From Thermomicrobium sp. 4228-Ro (GTDB taxonomy: Bacteria > Chloroflexota > Chloroflexia > Thermomicrobiales > Thermomicrobiaceae), in the NCBI RefSeq assembly GCF_026241205.1, contig NZ_JAPFQM010000001.1, positions 1,116,001-1,180,000 on the forward strand: 64,000 nucleotides of DNA. The letters are read 5' to 3'. Of the stretch, positions 27,150 through 34,545 are shown one piece after another. The first letter of the stretch is position 1. Each line of letters opens with the position of its first letter. The translations under genes and the position numbers were made by a program. The notes under the pieces were generated by a model. It was given only the letters and a program-made list of their open reading frames with translations. It ran no database searches and had not been told where the DNA came from.

Positions 27150-27653
27150 TTATGATACCCCAGGGCCGAGCTTATACCCAATCTGCCGCAGGAACTGCAT
27201 TCGCTTGGCGATATCCTCGTCCCCCTCGATGCCCAGCGGCTTGAAGCCGTCGGCGACGCCGAGGACCGCCCGCTGCTCCCCGAGATCGGCCAGGACGACC
27301 GTGACCGGGTTCGCTGTCGCGCAGAAGATGGTGCAGACCTCGACGACGTTGCGGACCGCGGGCAGGACGTTGATCGGGTACGCATTGCCGAGCATGATCA
27401 GGAAACAGTGCCCTGCGGCGATGGCGAGGACGTTGCGCCGGGCGAGTTCCACGAGCTCCGGATCGGTGCCGCTCCAGCGTACCAGGCGAGGTCCGGATGC
27501 CTCGCTGAAAGCGAGGCCGAACTTGATCCCCGGTACGGCATTGACGAGCGCTTCGTGCAAGTCCTCGACCGTCTTGATGAAATGACTGTGGCCGAAGATG
27601 ATGTTGACGTGATCGGGCTTCTCGATCGGCACAGTGACGAGTTCGATCGGCAT
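27150..27653 (-). CDS. Adenosine-specific kinase (DUF355 family)
   Basis: 167 aa, full length for the small family typified by archaeal adenosine-specific kinases, which phosphorylate adenosine to AMP and are unrelated to ribokinase. The family pattern is clear: IEKPDHVNIIFGHSHFIKTV, then EALVNAVPGIKFGLAFSEASG, AAGHCFLIMLGNAYPINVL and VCTIFCATANPVTVVL, ending with GVADGFKPLGIEGDEDI. ATG 27653 follows GGAAAGGAGGGG. It starts 23 bases after the truncated dehydrogenase gene and is likely on the same transcript. Confidence 0.9.
   Translation of the reverse strand: MPIELVTVPIEKPDHVNIIFGHSHFIKTVEDLHEALVNAVPGIKFGLAFSEASGPRLVRWSGTDPELVELARRNVLAIAAGHCFLIMLGNAYPINVLPAVRNVVEVCTIFCATANPVTVVLADLGEQRAVLGVADGFKPLGIEGDEDIAKRMQFLRQIGYKLGPGVS
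27152..27181 (-). promoter_or_regulatory. Possible promoter of the pdhABC operon
   Basis: Minus-strand TTGGGT (27181-27176), 18-base spacer and TATCAT (27157-27152), overlapping the last codons of the upstream kinase gene. The leader to the pdhA ATG would be about 105 bases. The -10 is good, the -35 is moderate. Confidence 0.35.
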
Positions 27654-27676
27654 CGATCCCCTCCTTTCCGACACCT

Positions 27677-28078
27677 TCACGGCACGATGACCGCTCGCCC
27701 CTCGATGCGACCATCGCGCAGATCACGGAATGCCTGATCGATCTGCGCGAGCGGATAGTAGGACACCGTCAGCTTGATCCGGCCATCGGCAACGAGTTCC
27801 ATGAGTTCCACCAGTTCCGCGTACGTCCCGACCAGGTTCCCGACGATCGCCTTCTCCTGGTCGACTAGCTCGATCGTCGACACGTCCAGTCGTCCGCCAT
27901 AGCCGATGCGGAACTGCCCCTCGACGATCCGGAGGTCGGTCCGGCAGACATCAGCACCCTCGATCCGGACGATCACATCGTCGGGTTCGTGGATCTCGGG
28001 ATCCGGTACGTCCTCCAGTACCAGATGCTCCGGACCTGCCAGCGTCGTGTCGTATCCGTGCAAGCGCGCAGCGCGCAT
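27677..28078 (-). pseudogene. Zinc-type alcohol dehydrogenase with a large in-frame internal deletion
   Basis: 133 aa where about 340-350 are expected. Residues 1-57 match the start of MDR zinc alcohol dehydrogenases (LVLEDVPDPEIHEPDDVIVR and GADVCRTDLRIVEGQF, which keeps the first zinc-ligand Cys). Residues 58-133 match the C-terminal end (IGYGGRLDVSTIELVDQEKA, GNLVGTYAELVELMELVADG, YPLAQIDQAFRDLRDGRIEG). The middle, with the GHExxG motif, structural zinc site and Rossmann GxGxxG, is absent, yet the frame is unbroken. The ribosome site AGGGATGTGAGGAA and start are intact. It is probably an inactive remnant formed by a single deletion; a new role as a small protein cannot be excluded. Confidence 0.85.
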
Positions 28079-28187
28079 CGATTCCTCACATCCTTCCCTC
28101 GATCCGATACGCCGGTAACGGTTGTGATCCTAGCACGCTTGCCCGCCTGGAGCACCAGTGGTGCACACTCGCCGGGTACCGGTGGGA

Positions 28188-28217
28188 TTGCATGCGACCA
28201 TGGATCACCACTATCCT
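28188..28217 (+). promoter_or_regulatory. Promoter of the pyruvate kinase gene
   Basis: TTGCAT (28188-28193), 18-base spacer, TATCCT (28212-28217). Start near 28224 gives a leader of about 38 bases with the ribosome site GAGGAGGG before the GTG at 28262. Confidence 0.5.
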
Positions 28218-28261
28218 CGTCTGCTCGTTCGAGGGCCGGAAGTCTCCGAGGAGGGAAAACG

Positions 28262-29701
28262 GTGCGAGAGCGAACCAGCGTCCAGTGGCACCGTCGAGCG
28301 AAGATCGTCGCGACGGTCGGTCCAGCTTCGTGGGACGAGTCGATCCTCGGGCAGCTCATCGCTGCTGGAGTCGATGTCTTCCGCGTCAACGCAGCCCACA
28401 ACACACCCGAAGAGCGCGGACCGATCGTGGCGCGCCTGCGTGCCGCGGCGAGTCGCGTCCAGCGTCCGATCGCGATCCTGCAAGACTTGGCCAGCTGGAA
28501 ACCGCGCACTGGTCCGCTGGCGGGCGAGCCGTTCCGACTCATCCGCGAGACGCGCGTGCGGCTGGTGCCCGGCAGCGAGCCGATCACACCGGAGCGGATC
28601 AGTATCGACGATGCAGAGCTCGTCGCGCAGCTCGAGCCTGGACATCGGGTTTTGATCAGCGATGGATTGATCGAACTGGCGGTGGAAGCGCGCGAGGGTG
28701 CCGAGCTGGTCGCACGCGTCCTGCGTGGTGGAGAGCTGCGCGGGCGCCAGGGGGTGGCTGTCCCCGGTGTGCTCGGCCGACCGTTCCAGTTGAGCGACCG
28801 CGATCGCGCTGACATCGCATTCGCTGTGGAGCACGAACTGGAGTACATCGGGGTGAGTTTCGTCACCAAGCCGGAGGACGTCCAGGCAGTGCGACAGGTC
28901 GTGCAGGAGTGCGGCGGGCGAGCGCGCCTGGTCGCCAAGATCGAGCGGCCGGAGGCGCTGGCAGCGATCCGCGAGATCGCGCGGCTGAGCGATGCCATCA
29001 TGGTCGCGCGAGGCGACCTGGGCGTCCAGTTGTCTCCGGAAGAAGTCCCGATCGCGCAAAAGCGCATCATCGCGGCGGCTCGCGCGGCCGGGATTCCCTG
29101 CATCATCGCCACCCAGATGCTGGAATCGATGACGACACAGCCGATTCCGACGCGCGCCGAAGTGAGCGATGTCGCGAATGCGGTGCTGGAAGGTGCGGAT
29201 GCGCTGATGCTGAGTGCCGAGACAGCGACCGGCCAGTATCCGGCCGAGGCGGTGGCGATGATGCATCGCATCATCGTCGCGACCGAGCAACAGCTCAGCC
29301 CAGCGTCCGTACCGGAGAGTGACGAGCCGACGACGATCGCGGCGGCGATCGCCCGAACGGCGACCGACCTCGCGCGACGCTGGCGCGCTGTCCGGGCGAT
29401 TGTCGCGATCACGCGGAGCGGTTTCACTGCCCGGGAGGTCGCGCGCGAGCGGCCCGCGGTACCGATCATCGCCGTGACTTGCGACTCGTATATCGCTCGG
29501 CAGCTCGCGCTGGTGTGGGGTGTCTCCCCGCTCGCTCTTCCCTCGTTCGCCGAAACGAGTGAGGAGTTGATCGAACAGGCAGCACAAGCAGCGCACGCCA
29601 CAGGATTGGTCTGCCCGCAGGATCACGCCGTCTTCGTGGCGAGCCTCCGCTATTTCCCCGAGCCTGGCCATGCCGATACCTTGCATTTGCGTCAGCTGTG
29701 A
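28262..29701 (+). CDS. pyk: Pyruvate kinase, K+-independent type by active-site residue
   Basis: 479 aa. Converts phosphoenolpyruvate and ADP to pyruvate and ATP, the last step of glycolysis. The GTG at 28262 follows GAGGAGGG, and the family start RRAKIVATVGPASWD comes at once. VAKIERPEAL (catalytic Lys), IMVARGDLGVQL, and CIIATQMLESM with its Thr are intact. Two segments differ from standard: VNAAHNTPEER replaces NFSHG, and the DTKGPEIR loop reads DLASWKPR. The Leu after Asp and the Lys at the usual Glu position are the pattern known for K+-independent enzymes. B-domain and C-terminal domain (about 340-479) are present. Activity is likely but the loop changes are unusual. Confidence 0.9.
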   Translation: MRERTSVQWHRRAKIVATVGPASWDESILGQLIAAGVDVFRVNAAHNTPEERGPIVARLRAAASRVQRPIAILQDLASWKPRTGPLAGEPFRLIRETRVRLVPGSEPITPERISIDDAELVAQLEPGHRVLISDGLIELAVEAREGAELVARVLRGGELRGRQGVAVPGVLGRPFQLSDRDRADIAFAVEHELEYIGVSFVTKPEDVQAVRQVVQECGGRARLVAKIERPEALAAIREIARLSDAIMVARGDLGVQLSPEEVPIAQKRIIAAARAAGIPCIIATQMLESMTTQPIPTRAEVSDVANAVLEGADALMLSAETATGQYPAEAVAMMHRIIVATEQQLSPASVPESDEPTTIAAAIARTATDLARRWRAVRAIVAITRSGFTAREVARERPAVPIIAVTCDSYIARQLALVWGVSPLALPSFAETSEELIEQAAQAAHATGLVCPQDHAVFVASLRYFPEPGHADTLHLRQL

Positions 29702-29806
29702 GTGCGGAGGTGGGGGCCGGAGGAGGTGCGGATGCAGCCTGGCCCGCGGGTAACCCGGCCCCGGTGGAAGTGCCCAGCCCGCCGCTGCTCGGATAGCGGG
29801 ACGCTC

Positions 29807-29835
29807 TTGCTTCGGGCCCCGCGGTGTGTTATATT
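29807..29835 (+). promoter_or_regulatory. Strong promoter of the zinc-ribbon protein gene
   Basis: TTGCTT (29807-29812), 17-base spacer, TATATT (29830-29835). Start near 29842 gives a leader of about 155 bases. The leader contains a hairpin with stem GGTGGCG/CGCCACC (29945-29951 with 29963-29969) 12 bases upstream of the TAAGGAG ribosome site. Confidence 0.65.
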
Positions 29836-29996
29836 GGAATCAATAGCCAAGGGTACCGCGCGCGTGGTCGAGGTGACAGAGAGGGCCTGTCTCCCCGGAC
29901 TCATCTCAGCGGCGAATCCCCAAGGCTAGAGCGAGTACTGGTCCGGTGGCGGACGTTCGGTTCGCCACCTCGAGAGATCCTAAGGAGACCCACGAG

Positions 29997-30344
29997 ATGA
30001 GTTTCGGGTTCGTTGACAAGGTCCTGACTTGCCGCGACTGCGGCACGCAGTTCGTCTTCACCGCGGGCGAGCAGCAGTTCTACGCTGACAAGGGGTTCAC
30101 GAACGAGCCGTCGCGCTGCCCCACCTGTCGTGCGGCTGCGCGTTCCCGGCGTTCGGCGCGTGGCGAGGGCGGTTCGTACCGGAGCCGCGAGCCGCGCGAG
30201 TCCCGGCAGGATCGCCCCATGTATCCGGCGATCTGTAGCGACTGCGGTCGGGAGACGATGGTTCCGTTCCTGCCCCGGCAGGATCGTCCCGTCTATTGCT
30301 CCGACTGCTTCCGCGCCCGGCGTCAGGTTTCGTCCAGCTACTGA
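29997..30344 (+). CDS. Small zinc-ribbon protein (zf-trcl type) with a second CxxC module
   Basis: 115 aa. N-terminal zinc ribbon: DKVLTCRDCGTQFVFTAGEQ then FYADKGFTNEPSRCPTCR, the pattern of the zf-trcl family. After a Ser/Arg/Glu-rich linker comes a second module, ICSDCGRETMVPFLPRQDRP followed by VYCSDCF, with two more CxxC pairs. The Arg-rich linker suggests nucleic acid contact. ATG 29997 follows TAAGGAG. It has its own promoter, a long leader and a strong terminator, so it is a monocistronic, probably well-expressed gene. Such proteins are common in Chloroflexota; function is unknown. Confidence 0.85.
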   Translation: MSFGFVDKVLTCRDCGTQFVFTAGEQQFYADKGFTNEPSRCPTCRAAARSRRSARGEGGSYRSREPRESRQDRPMYPAICSDCGRETMVPFLPRQDRPVYCSDCFRARRQVSSSY

Positions 30345-30367
30345 TCGCCTGCACCGGTGAAAACGGA

Positions 30368-30400
30368 CGCCGCCCGGTTGCCCTCGCTGGGCGGCGTTTT
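30368..30400 (+). terminator. Intrinsic terminator of the zinc-ribbon gene
   Basis: An 8-bp GC stem (30368-30375 with 30389-30396) with a 13-base loop followed directly by TTTT (30397-30400), 23 bases after the stop codon. The T run touches the stop codon of the convergent FHA gene. Confidence 0.8.
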
Positions 30401-30981
30401 CATCGGCGACGGAGCGGCACCCCACCGCGGTTCAGGGCCTCGAGTGTCTTCGACCCCTCCAGATAGTGCACCGTGATCGCCCCGAGCGTGATCTGATCGC
30501 CGTCCTTGAGAATCGCTTGCCGGACCGGCGTGCCGTTGATCCGCGTCCCGTTCCGGCTCTCCCGATCGATGAGTTCATAGCGCCCGTCCGGTCGGCGGAC
30601 GAGTTCCGCATGATAGGCAGAAACCGTCGGGTGGTCGATGACAATATCGTTGTTCGGATAGCGACCGATGCGGATGCGTTCCTGCTCGAGCGGTACCGTT
30701 CGCCCAGGCATCACCAACCGCGGACTGCTCCGTCGCCGTTCGCGGGCACGGGCATCGAGCGGCCGGACGAGCGCAGCCCAGAGGTCACCGACCCGTTCCA
30801 CGAGACCTGGTGCGAACACGGTGAGTGGGGCCGCGAGGACGAAGAAGATCGCTGCTCCCGAAACCAGGTGGAGTACGTCATGGCCCCGCTCCTCAGCTCT
30901 CCGCGCGATCCAGTAAAGTTCACCGAGCCAGACCACGACGAGCACGAGGAAGACGATGCCGAGCCACACCTGCGTGCTCAT
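30400..30981 (-). CDS. Membrane-anchored FHA domain protein
   Basis: 193 aa with two N-terminal membrane helices (about 5-25, LGIVFLVLVVVWLGELYWI, and about 42-62, VSGAAIFFVLAAPLTVFAPG) and a C-terminal forkhead-associated domain (about 95-180). The phosphothreonine-binding signature is whole: IRIGRYPNNDIVIDHPTVS, then AYHAELVRR and the DRESRNGTRING loop. It should read Thr phosphorylation by a Ser/Thr kinase at the inner face of the membrane; no kinase gene lies nearby. ATG 30981 follows GGAGGGG. Confidence 0.9.
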   Translation of the reverse strand: MSTQVWLGIVFLVLVVVWLGELYWIARRAEERGHDVLHLVSGAAIFFVLAAPLTVFAPGLVERVGDLWAALVRPLDARARERRRSSPRLVMPGRTVPLEQERIRIGRYPNNDIVIDHPTVSAYHAELVRRPDGRYELIDRESRNGTRINGTPVRQAILKDGDQITLGAITVHYLEGSKTLEALNRGGVPLRRR

Positions 30982-31103
30982 CGCTGCCCCTCCACTCCCA
31001 CCATGCGGGAGGCAGCGCGCGGTCGCCAGCGTACCTCGCCCTGCTCCCGGGCCGCTACTCAGGTGTCTCTCAGTATAGCGTTCCCTTCTTCCCGTGCAGG
31101 TCG

Positions 31104-31604
31104 TCATTCCAGCACTTCGAGGATCGCTGCGATGACGTCCACTCCCGGTACATCGCTCGCTTCCAGGCGACGGATGGTCTGGAGCAACTCGCCACGCAGT
31201 GACGCCCGGCGGAGTTCGGGCGCGAGGATAGGCTGGCTCGCGTGCCAGGCGAGCGCCAGGCTCTCCAACACAGTGCGTGCATGAGCCGGTGCGAGTTCCT
31301 CGGTGATCGCGAGGAGGAGCGTGCGGCTCGCTTCACGCGCTTTCGGCGAATGACTGACCAGCACGGAGATCGCGAGCAATGCCGGGACGCCGAGCATCGC
31401 CGGAACACGATCGACCAGAAGGGCTGCCACGTCGTCGACCAGTTGCCCGGCCATCGCCGGCGCGAGTCCGGTGAGCCGTGCCAGTTCGATCCGGTACGCT
31501 GCTGCCGAGCGATCCCCTTGGAACCAGCGTTCCCACTCCACGGTGCGCTGGTGTCGCTGATGAGCCGGAGCTGCTCGACGCAACGGACGAGGCACGGTTC
31601 TCAC
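31104..31604 (-). CDS. Conserved-looking alpha-helical protein, function unknown
   Basis: 166 aa, not recognised. The GTG start overlaps the stop of the MFS gene as GTGA, which implies translational coupling, and the codon usage resembles its neighbours. Apart from an Arg-rich N-terminus it is predicted mainly helical, with the amphipathic or hydrophobic stretch VPAMLGVPALLAISVLVSHS near residues 68-87 and a Leu-rich C-terminus (ELLQTIRRLEASD, VIAAILEVLE). No catalytic motif is seen. Its link to the upstream transporter suggests a related function, but this is inference only. Confidence 0.6.
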   Translation of the reverse strand: MRTVPRPLRRAAPAHQRHQRTVEWERWFQGDRSAAAYRIELARLTGLAPAMAGQLVDDVAALLVDRVPAMLGVPALLAISVLVSHSPKAREASRTLLLAITEELAPAHARTVLESLALAWHASQPILAPELRRASLRGELLQTIRRLEASDVPGVDVIAAILEVLE

Positions 31605-32800
31605 CGCAGCGGTCTCGCGAGTGGCATCGCACGATCAGTGCTGCGTTGGACGAGCCGCGTTGCGACTACCACGACAGCAGTGCAGGCGAGTCCCGTGACG
31701 ATGGGTAGACGCGTGTCGAACTCGTACAGGATGCCCGCGAGGAAGGGGGCGATCGTCGATCCGAGTCCGCCGAGAATCTCCGCGACAGCGAACACGCGTG
31801 ACCGCAGCTGCTCAGGTGTGATGAGCCCGAATACTGCGTAGAACGCCGACCAGGCGACCAGGAAACCGCCACGAAGGAGATACGCGAGAACGAAGATAGC
31901 GAAGTGATTCCCGATCAGCAGCAGGAGAAACCCAGCGACCACGGCGCCAGTGGCGACGAGCAGCGTGTTGAAGGGGTGCTGTAACCACCGGTTGCGACTG
32001 ACCGCCAGGCTCAAGACGGTGCTCCCAACTGCCGCGATCGAGCCGAGCCAACCGATCTGCTCGAGACTCAGGCTGTGCACCTCCTGGAGATAGTTCGGTG
32101 CCAGCACCCAGCCGAGCATGATGCCACCGATCGTTCCGACCATGAGTATCGCCGAGAGCGCAATCGGGCGAATGGTCAGGAGTTCGCGATACGATCCTTC
32201 TCCCCGGGTGGTAGCCAGATCAGTAGGAAGACGAATCGTCCAGAAGATGAGCGCTGCCGAGGCGGTCGCCGCACTCGCGGCGACCAGCGTTGCCCGCAGT
32301 CCCCAGTGCTCGGCCAGCCAACCCGCAGCCGCCGGTGTCACGATCGTGGCGATCGAGGGGGCGACCGTGTAGATCAGTGTGAAATAGCGTGTCCGTGCTT
32401 CGCCTTCACTGGCGAGTCCGGCGATCAGGGTGCTCAATGCGGGGAAGGCCACGACACCCAGGCTGATCGCGACGACGCCGGGGAAGAGCTGCCACCACTC
32501 CCGCGCGAGCGCGCACAAGGCGAACCCGAAAGCGGCAACGGCACGCATCCCGGCAATCAGGAGGCGCAAAGGGAGACGGTCAACCAGCCAGCCTGATGGG
32601 AGCAAGAAGAGCAGCCGCAGGATCCCGGCTGTCCCGATGACGAGCCCGATCTCGGATGGTGCCGCGCCGAGCGAAGCGATGTACAGAGGCCAGAGCGTGA
32701 AAAAGAAACCGATCGCTCCCTCGTTGAGGAGCGATCCGACGAAGAGACGCCACGCTGTCCGCTGGACAGCTCCGTTTGCCTGGATCGATTCGTCTCCCAT
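31601..32800 (-). CDS. Major facilitator superfamily transporter
   Basis: 399 aa with about 12 hydrophobic segments. The loop 2-3 MFS motif is recognisable as PSGWLVDRLPLRLLIAG, and EGEARTRYFTLIYTVAPSIA follows in helix 4-5. The C-terminal half repeats the 6-helix unit (LAYLLRGGFLVAWSAFYAVF). It should be a proton-coupled inner-membrane exporter or importer of a small compound; nothing in the sequence shows which. It opens a two-gene unit with the 166-aa protein that starts on its stop codon. Confidence 0.88.
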   Translation of the reverse strand: MGDESIQANGAVQRTAWRLFVGSLLNEGAIGFFFTLWPLYIASLGAAPSEIGLVIGTAGILRLLFLLPSGWLVDRLPLRLLIAGMRAVAAFGFALCALAREWWQLFPGVVAISLGVVAFPALSTLIAGLASEGEARTRYFTLIYTVAPSIATIVTPAAAGWLAEHWGLRATLVAASAATASAALIFWTIRLPTDLATTRGEGSYRELLTIRPIALSAILMVGTIGGIMLGWVLAPNYLQEVHSLSLEQIGWLGSIAAVGSTVLSLAVSRNRWLQHPFNTLLVATGAVVAGFLLLLIGNHFAIFVLAYLLRGGFLVAWSAFYAVFGLITPEQLRSRVFAVAEILGGLGSTIAPFLAGILYEFDTRLPIVTGLACTAVVVVATRLVQRSTDRAMPLARPLR

Positions 32801-32987
32801 CCCGCCCCCAGCCCATCGCGGCTAGTATACGGGGAACCTGTCGATTCCGCGCCGAGCCCGAGCTGCATCGTCGTGAATGGCTCTGGCGAGCATGTTGTCG
32901 CGCTACTCGCTAGCTTCGTCCGATAATGGGTAGCGTGCGGTATCGGGTTGCCGCGCAGCGAGGGCGAAGTAAGGAGCGAGTGCAGGA

Positions 32988-34025
32988 ATGATCGATCTCA
33001 TCAGCGATACCGTCACGCGTCCCACTCCCGAAATGCGGCGGGTCATGGCGGAAGCGGAAGTCGGCGACGAGCAACTCGGCGAAGACCCATCGGTCAACCG
33101 TCTCCAGGAGATGGTCGCTGAACTGACCGGTAAGGAGGCCGCGCTGTTCTTGCCCTCCGGCACGATGTGCAACTTGATCGGCATCAAGGTGCATACGCAG
33201 CCAGGTGATCGGATCATCATCGAGCGAACGGCACATCCGGTGACCTCGGAGGCTGGCGGGCCGGGGCTCGTCTGTGGTGTCCTCACCTATCTCGTCGACG
33301 GGGTGCGTGGTGTCTTCGAGCCGGAGCAGGTCGAGGCGGCTGCTGACCCAGGCGATGGTGTCCATACGCCGCCGACGACGCTCGTTTGCATCGAGAACAC
33401 GCACAATCGTGGCGGCGGAAAGATCTGGCCCCTGGAGACGCTCGAGGCCGTCTGTGAGGTGGCCCACCGGCTCGGGCTCAAGGTTCATATGGACGGGGCG
33501 CGTCTCTTGAACGCGGTAGTCGCTACCGGCATACCGGCTGCGGTCTGGTGTCGCAAAGTGGACACGGTCTGGATCGACCTCTCGAAAGGGTTAGGTTGCC
33601 CGGTTGGCGCCGTGCTGGCTGGTGACCGGGAAACCATCCGGCTTGCGCGCCGGTACAAGCAGATGTTCGGTGGCGCGATGCGGCAGGCGGGCATCCTCGC
33701 TGCGGCTGGCATCTACGCGCTGGAGCATCATGTCGACCGGCTGGCTGAGGACCATGCCAATGCGCGTCTCCTCGCCGAGGGACTCGCCGAGACACCCGGT
33801 ATCGGTCTCGACCCCACCGAGGTCGAGACGAACCTGGTCTACTTCGACGTGCGGGATACCGGGATGACCGCACGCGCGTTCACCCAGGCGCTTCTTTCTG
33901 AAGGAGTCCGGATGGGTGCAGTCGGCACGTATCGCGTCCGGGCGGTGACGCATCTCGACGTGACGCGACACGATATCGAACGGGCGATCGCTGCCGTCCG
34001 GCGGGTCGTCCTCGCTCGGCGGTAA
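32988..34025 (+). CDS. Low-specificity threonine aldolase
   Basis: 345 aa, fold-type I PLP enzyme of the LtaE/GntG group that splits threonine or allo-threonine to glycine and acetaldehyde. The N-terminus [20 protein letters not shown] with [19 protein letters not shown] is diagnostic. [23 protein letters not shown], and [11 protein letters not shown] lead to the PLP lysine in [16 protein letters not shown] near residue 200. ATG 32988 follows AAGGAGCGAGTGCAGGA. The gene stands alone between divergent and convergent neighbours. A role in glycine supply or beta-hydroxy amino acid breakdown is likely. Confidence 0.94.
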   Translation: MIDLISDTVTRPTPEMRRVMAEAEVGDEQLGEDPSVNRLQEMVAELTGKEAALFLPSGTMCNLIGIKVHTQPGDRIIIERTAHPVTSEAGGPGLVCGVLTYLVDGVRGVFEPEQVEAAADPGDGVHTPPTTLVCIENTHNRGGGKIWPLETLEAVCEVAHRLGLKVHMDGARLLNAVVATGIPAAVWCRKVDTVWIDLSKGLGCPVGAVLAGDRETIRLARRYKQMFGGAMRQAGILAAAGIYALEHHVDRLAEDHANARLLAEGLAETPGIGLDPTEVETNLVYFDVRDTGMTARAFTQALLSEGVRMGAVGTYRVRAVTHLDVTRHDIERAIAAVRRVVLARR

Positions 34026-34034
34026 AGCAGGTTT

Positions 34035-34511
34035 TCAGCGCCTGATGCCGACAAACTGCCAGACATCCAGCGGTGGGAGCGGTGCACCGAACTGGGTAAA
34101 GAGCGTCGCCAGTTGCGAGCGGTGGTCGCACCCGTGAACGACGAGCTGGGAGAAGATCACCCAGGCGGGAGCCGACACGTCACCGAACGTGGGTGAGCGG
34201 TACGAGATCACCCGGTCGGCTGGGATGCTCTTGGCGAGCTCGATCAACGCCTGTCCAGTGCGCTCGAGCGAGGCAGCGATCTGGTCGAGGTCGGCATCGG
34301 GTGGGAGCCGCTGAGGTTCCTCGCCGCGCAGGCGTGCAGTGTAGGCGGCTTCCGCCGAGGCGATGTGGGCGAGCGTGGCCCGTATCGATCCGTACACCCC
34401 AGCCGGAGGGGCCGCATCGAGAAGTGCCGGGTCGACCGACCGGCAGTGACGCACGAGCGTCTGGTTCGCCCACCGGTTGTACGCCAGCAACGGTTCCAGC
34501 GACTGGAGCAT
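34035..34511 (-). CDS. DinB-family metal-binding four-helix protein
   Basis: 158 aa, normal length for DinB/YfiT-like proteins. The typical start LEPLLAYNRWANQTLVRHCR (W-A-N) is present. The three metal-binding His are likely in ATLAHIASAEAAY and in the C-terminal LVVHGCDHRSQLATLF (H-x3-H). Members often act as thiol S-transferases (bacillithiol or mycothiol) or as small hydrolases. The gene stop lies 9 bases from the threonine aldolase stop, convergent. Substrate unknown. Confidence 0.88.
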   Translation of the reverse strand: MLQSLEPLLAYNRWANQTLVRHCRSVDPALLDAAPPAGVYGSIRATLAHIASAEAAYTARLRGEEPQRLPPDADLDQIAASLERTGQALIELAKSIPADRVISYRSPTFGDVSAPAWVIFSQLVVHGCDHRSQLATLFTQFGAPLPPLDVWQFVGIRR

Positions 34512-34545
34512 CGCGACCTCCTTCCATCGAGGACGAGTCCTCGCC

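Noticed and set aside
29731-29766. GC-rich inverted repeat after pyruvate kinase as a terminator
   Set aside because: Pairing around GGCCCGCGGGTAACCCGGCC is imperfect and no T run follows, so it was left uncalled.
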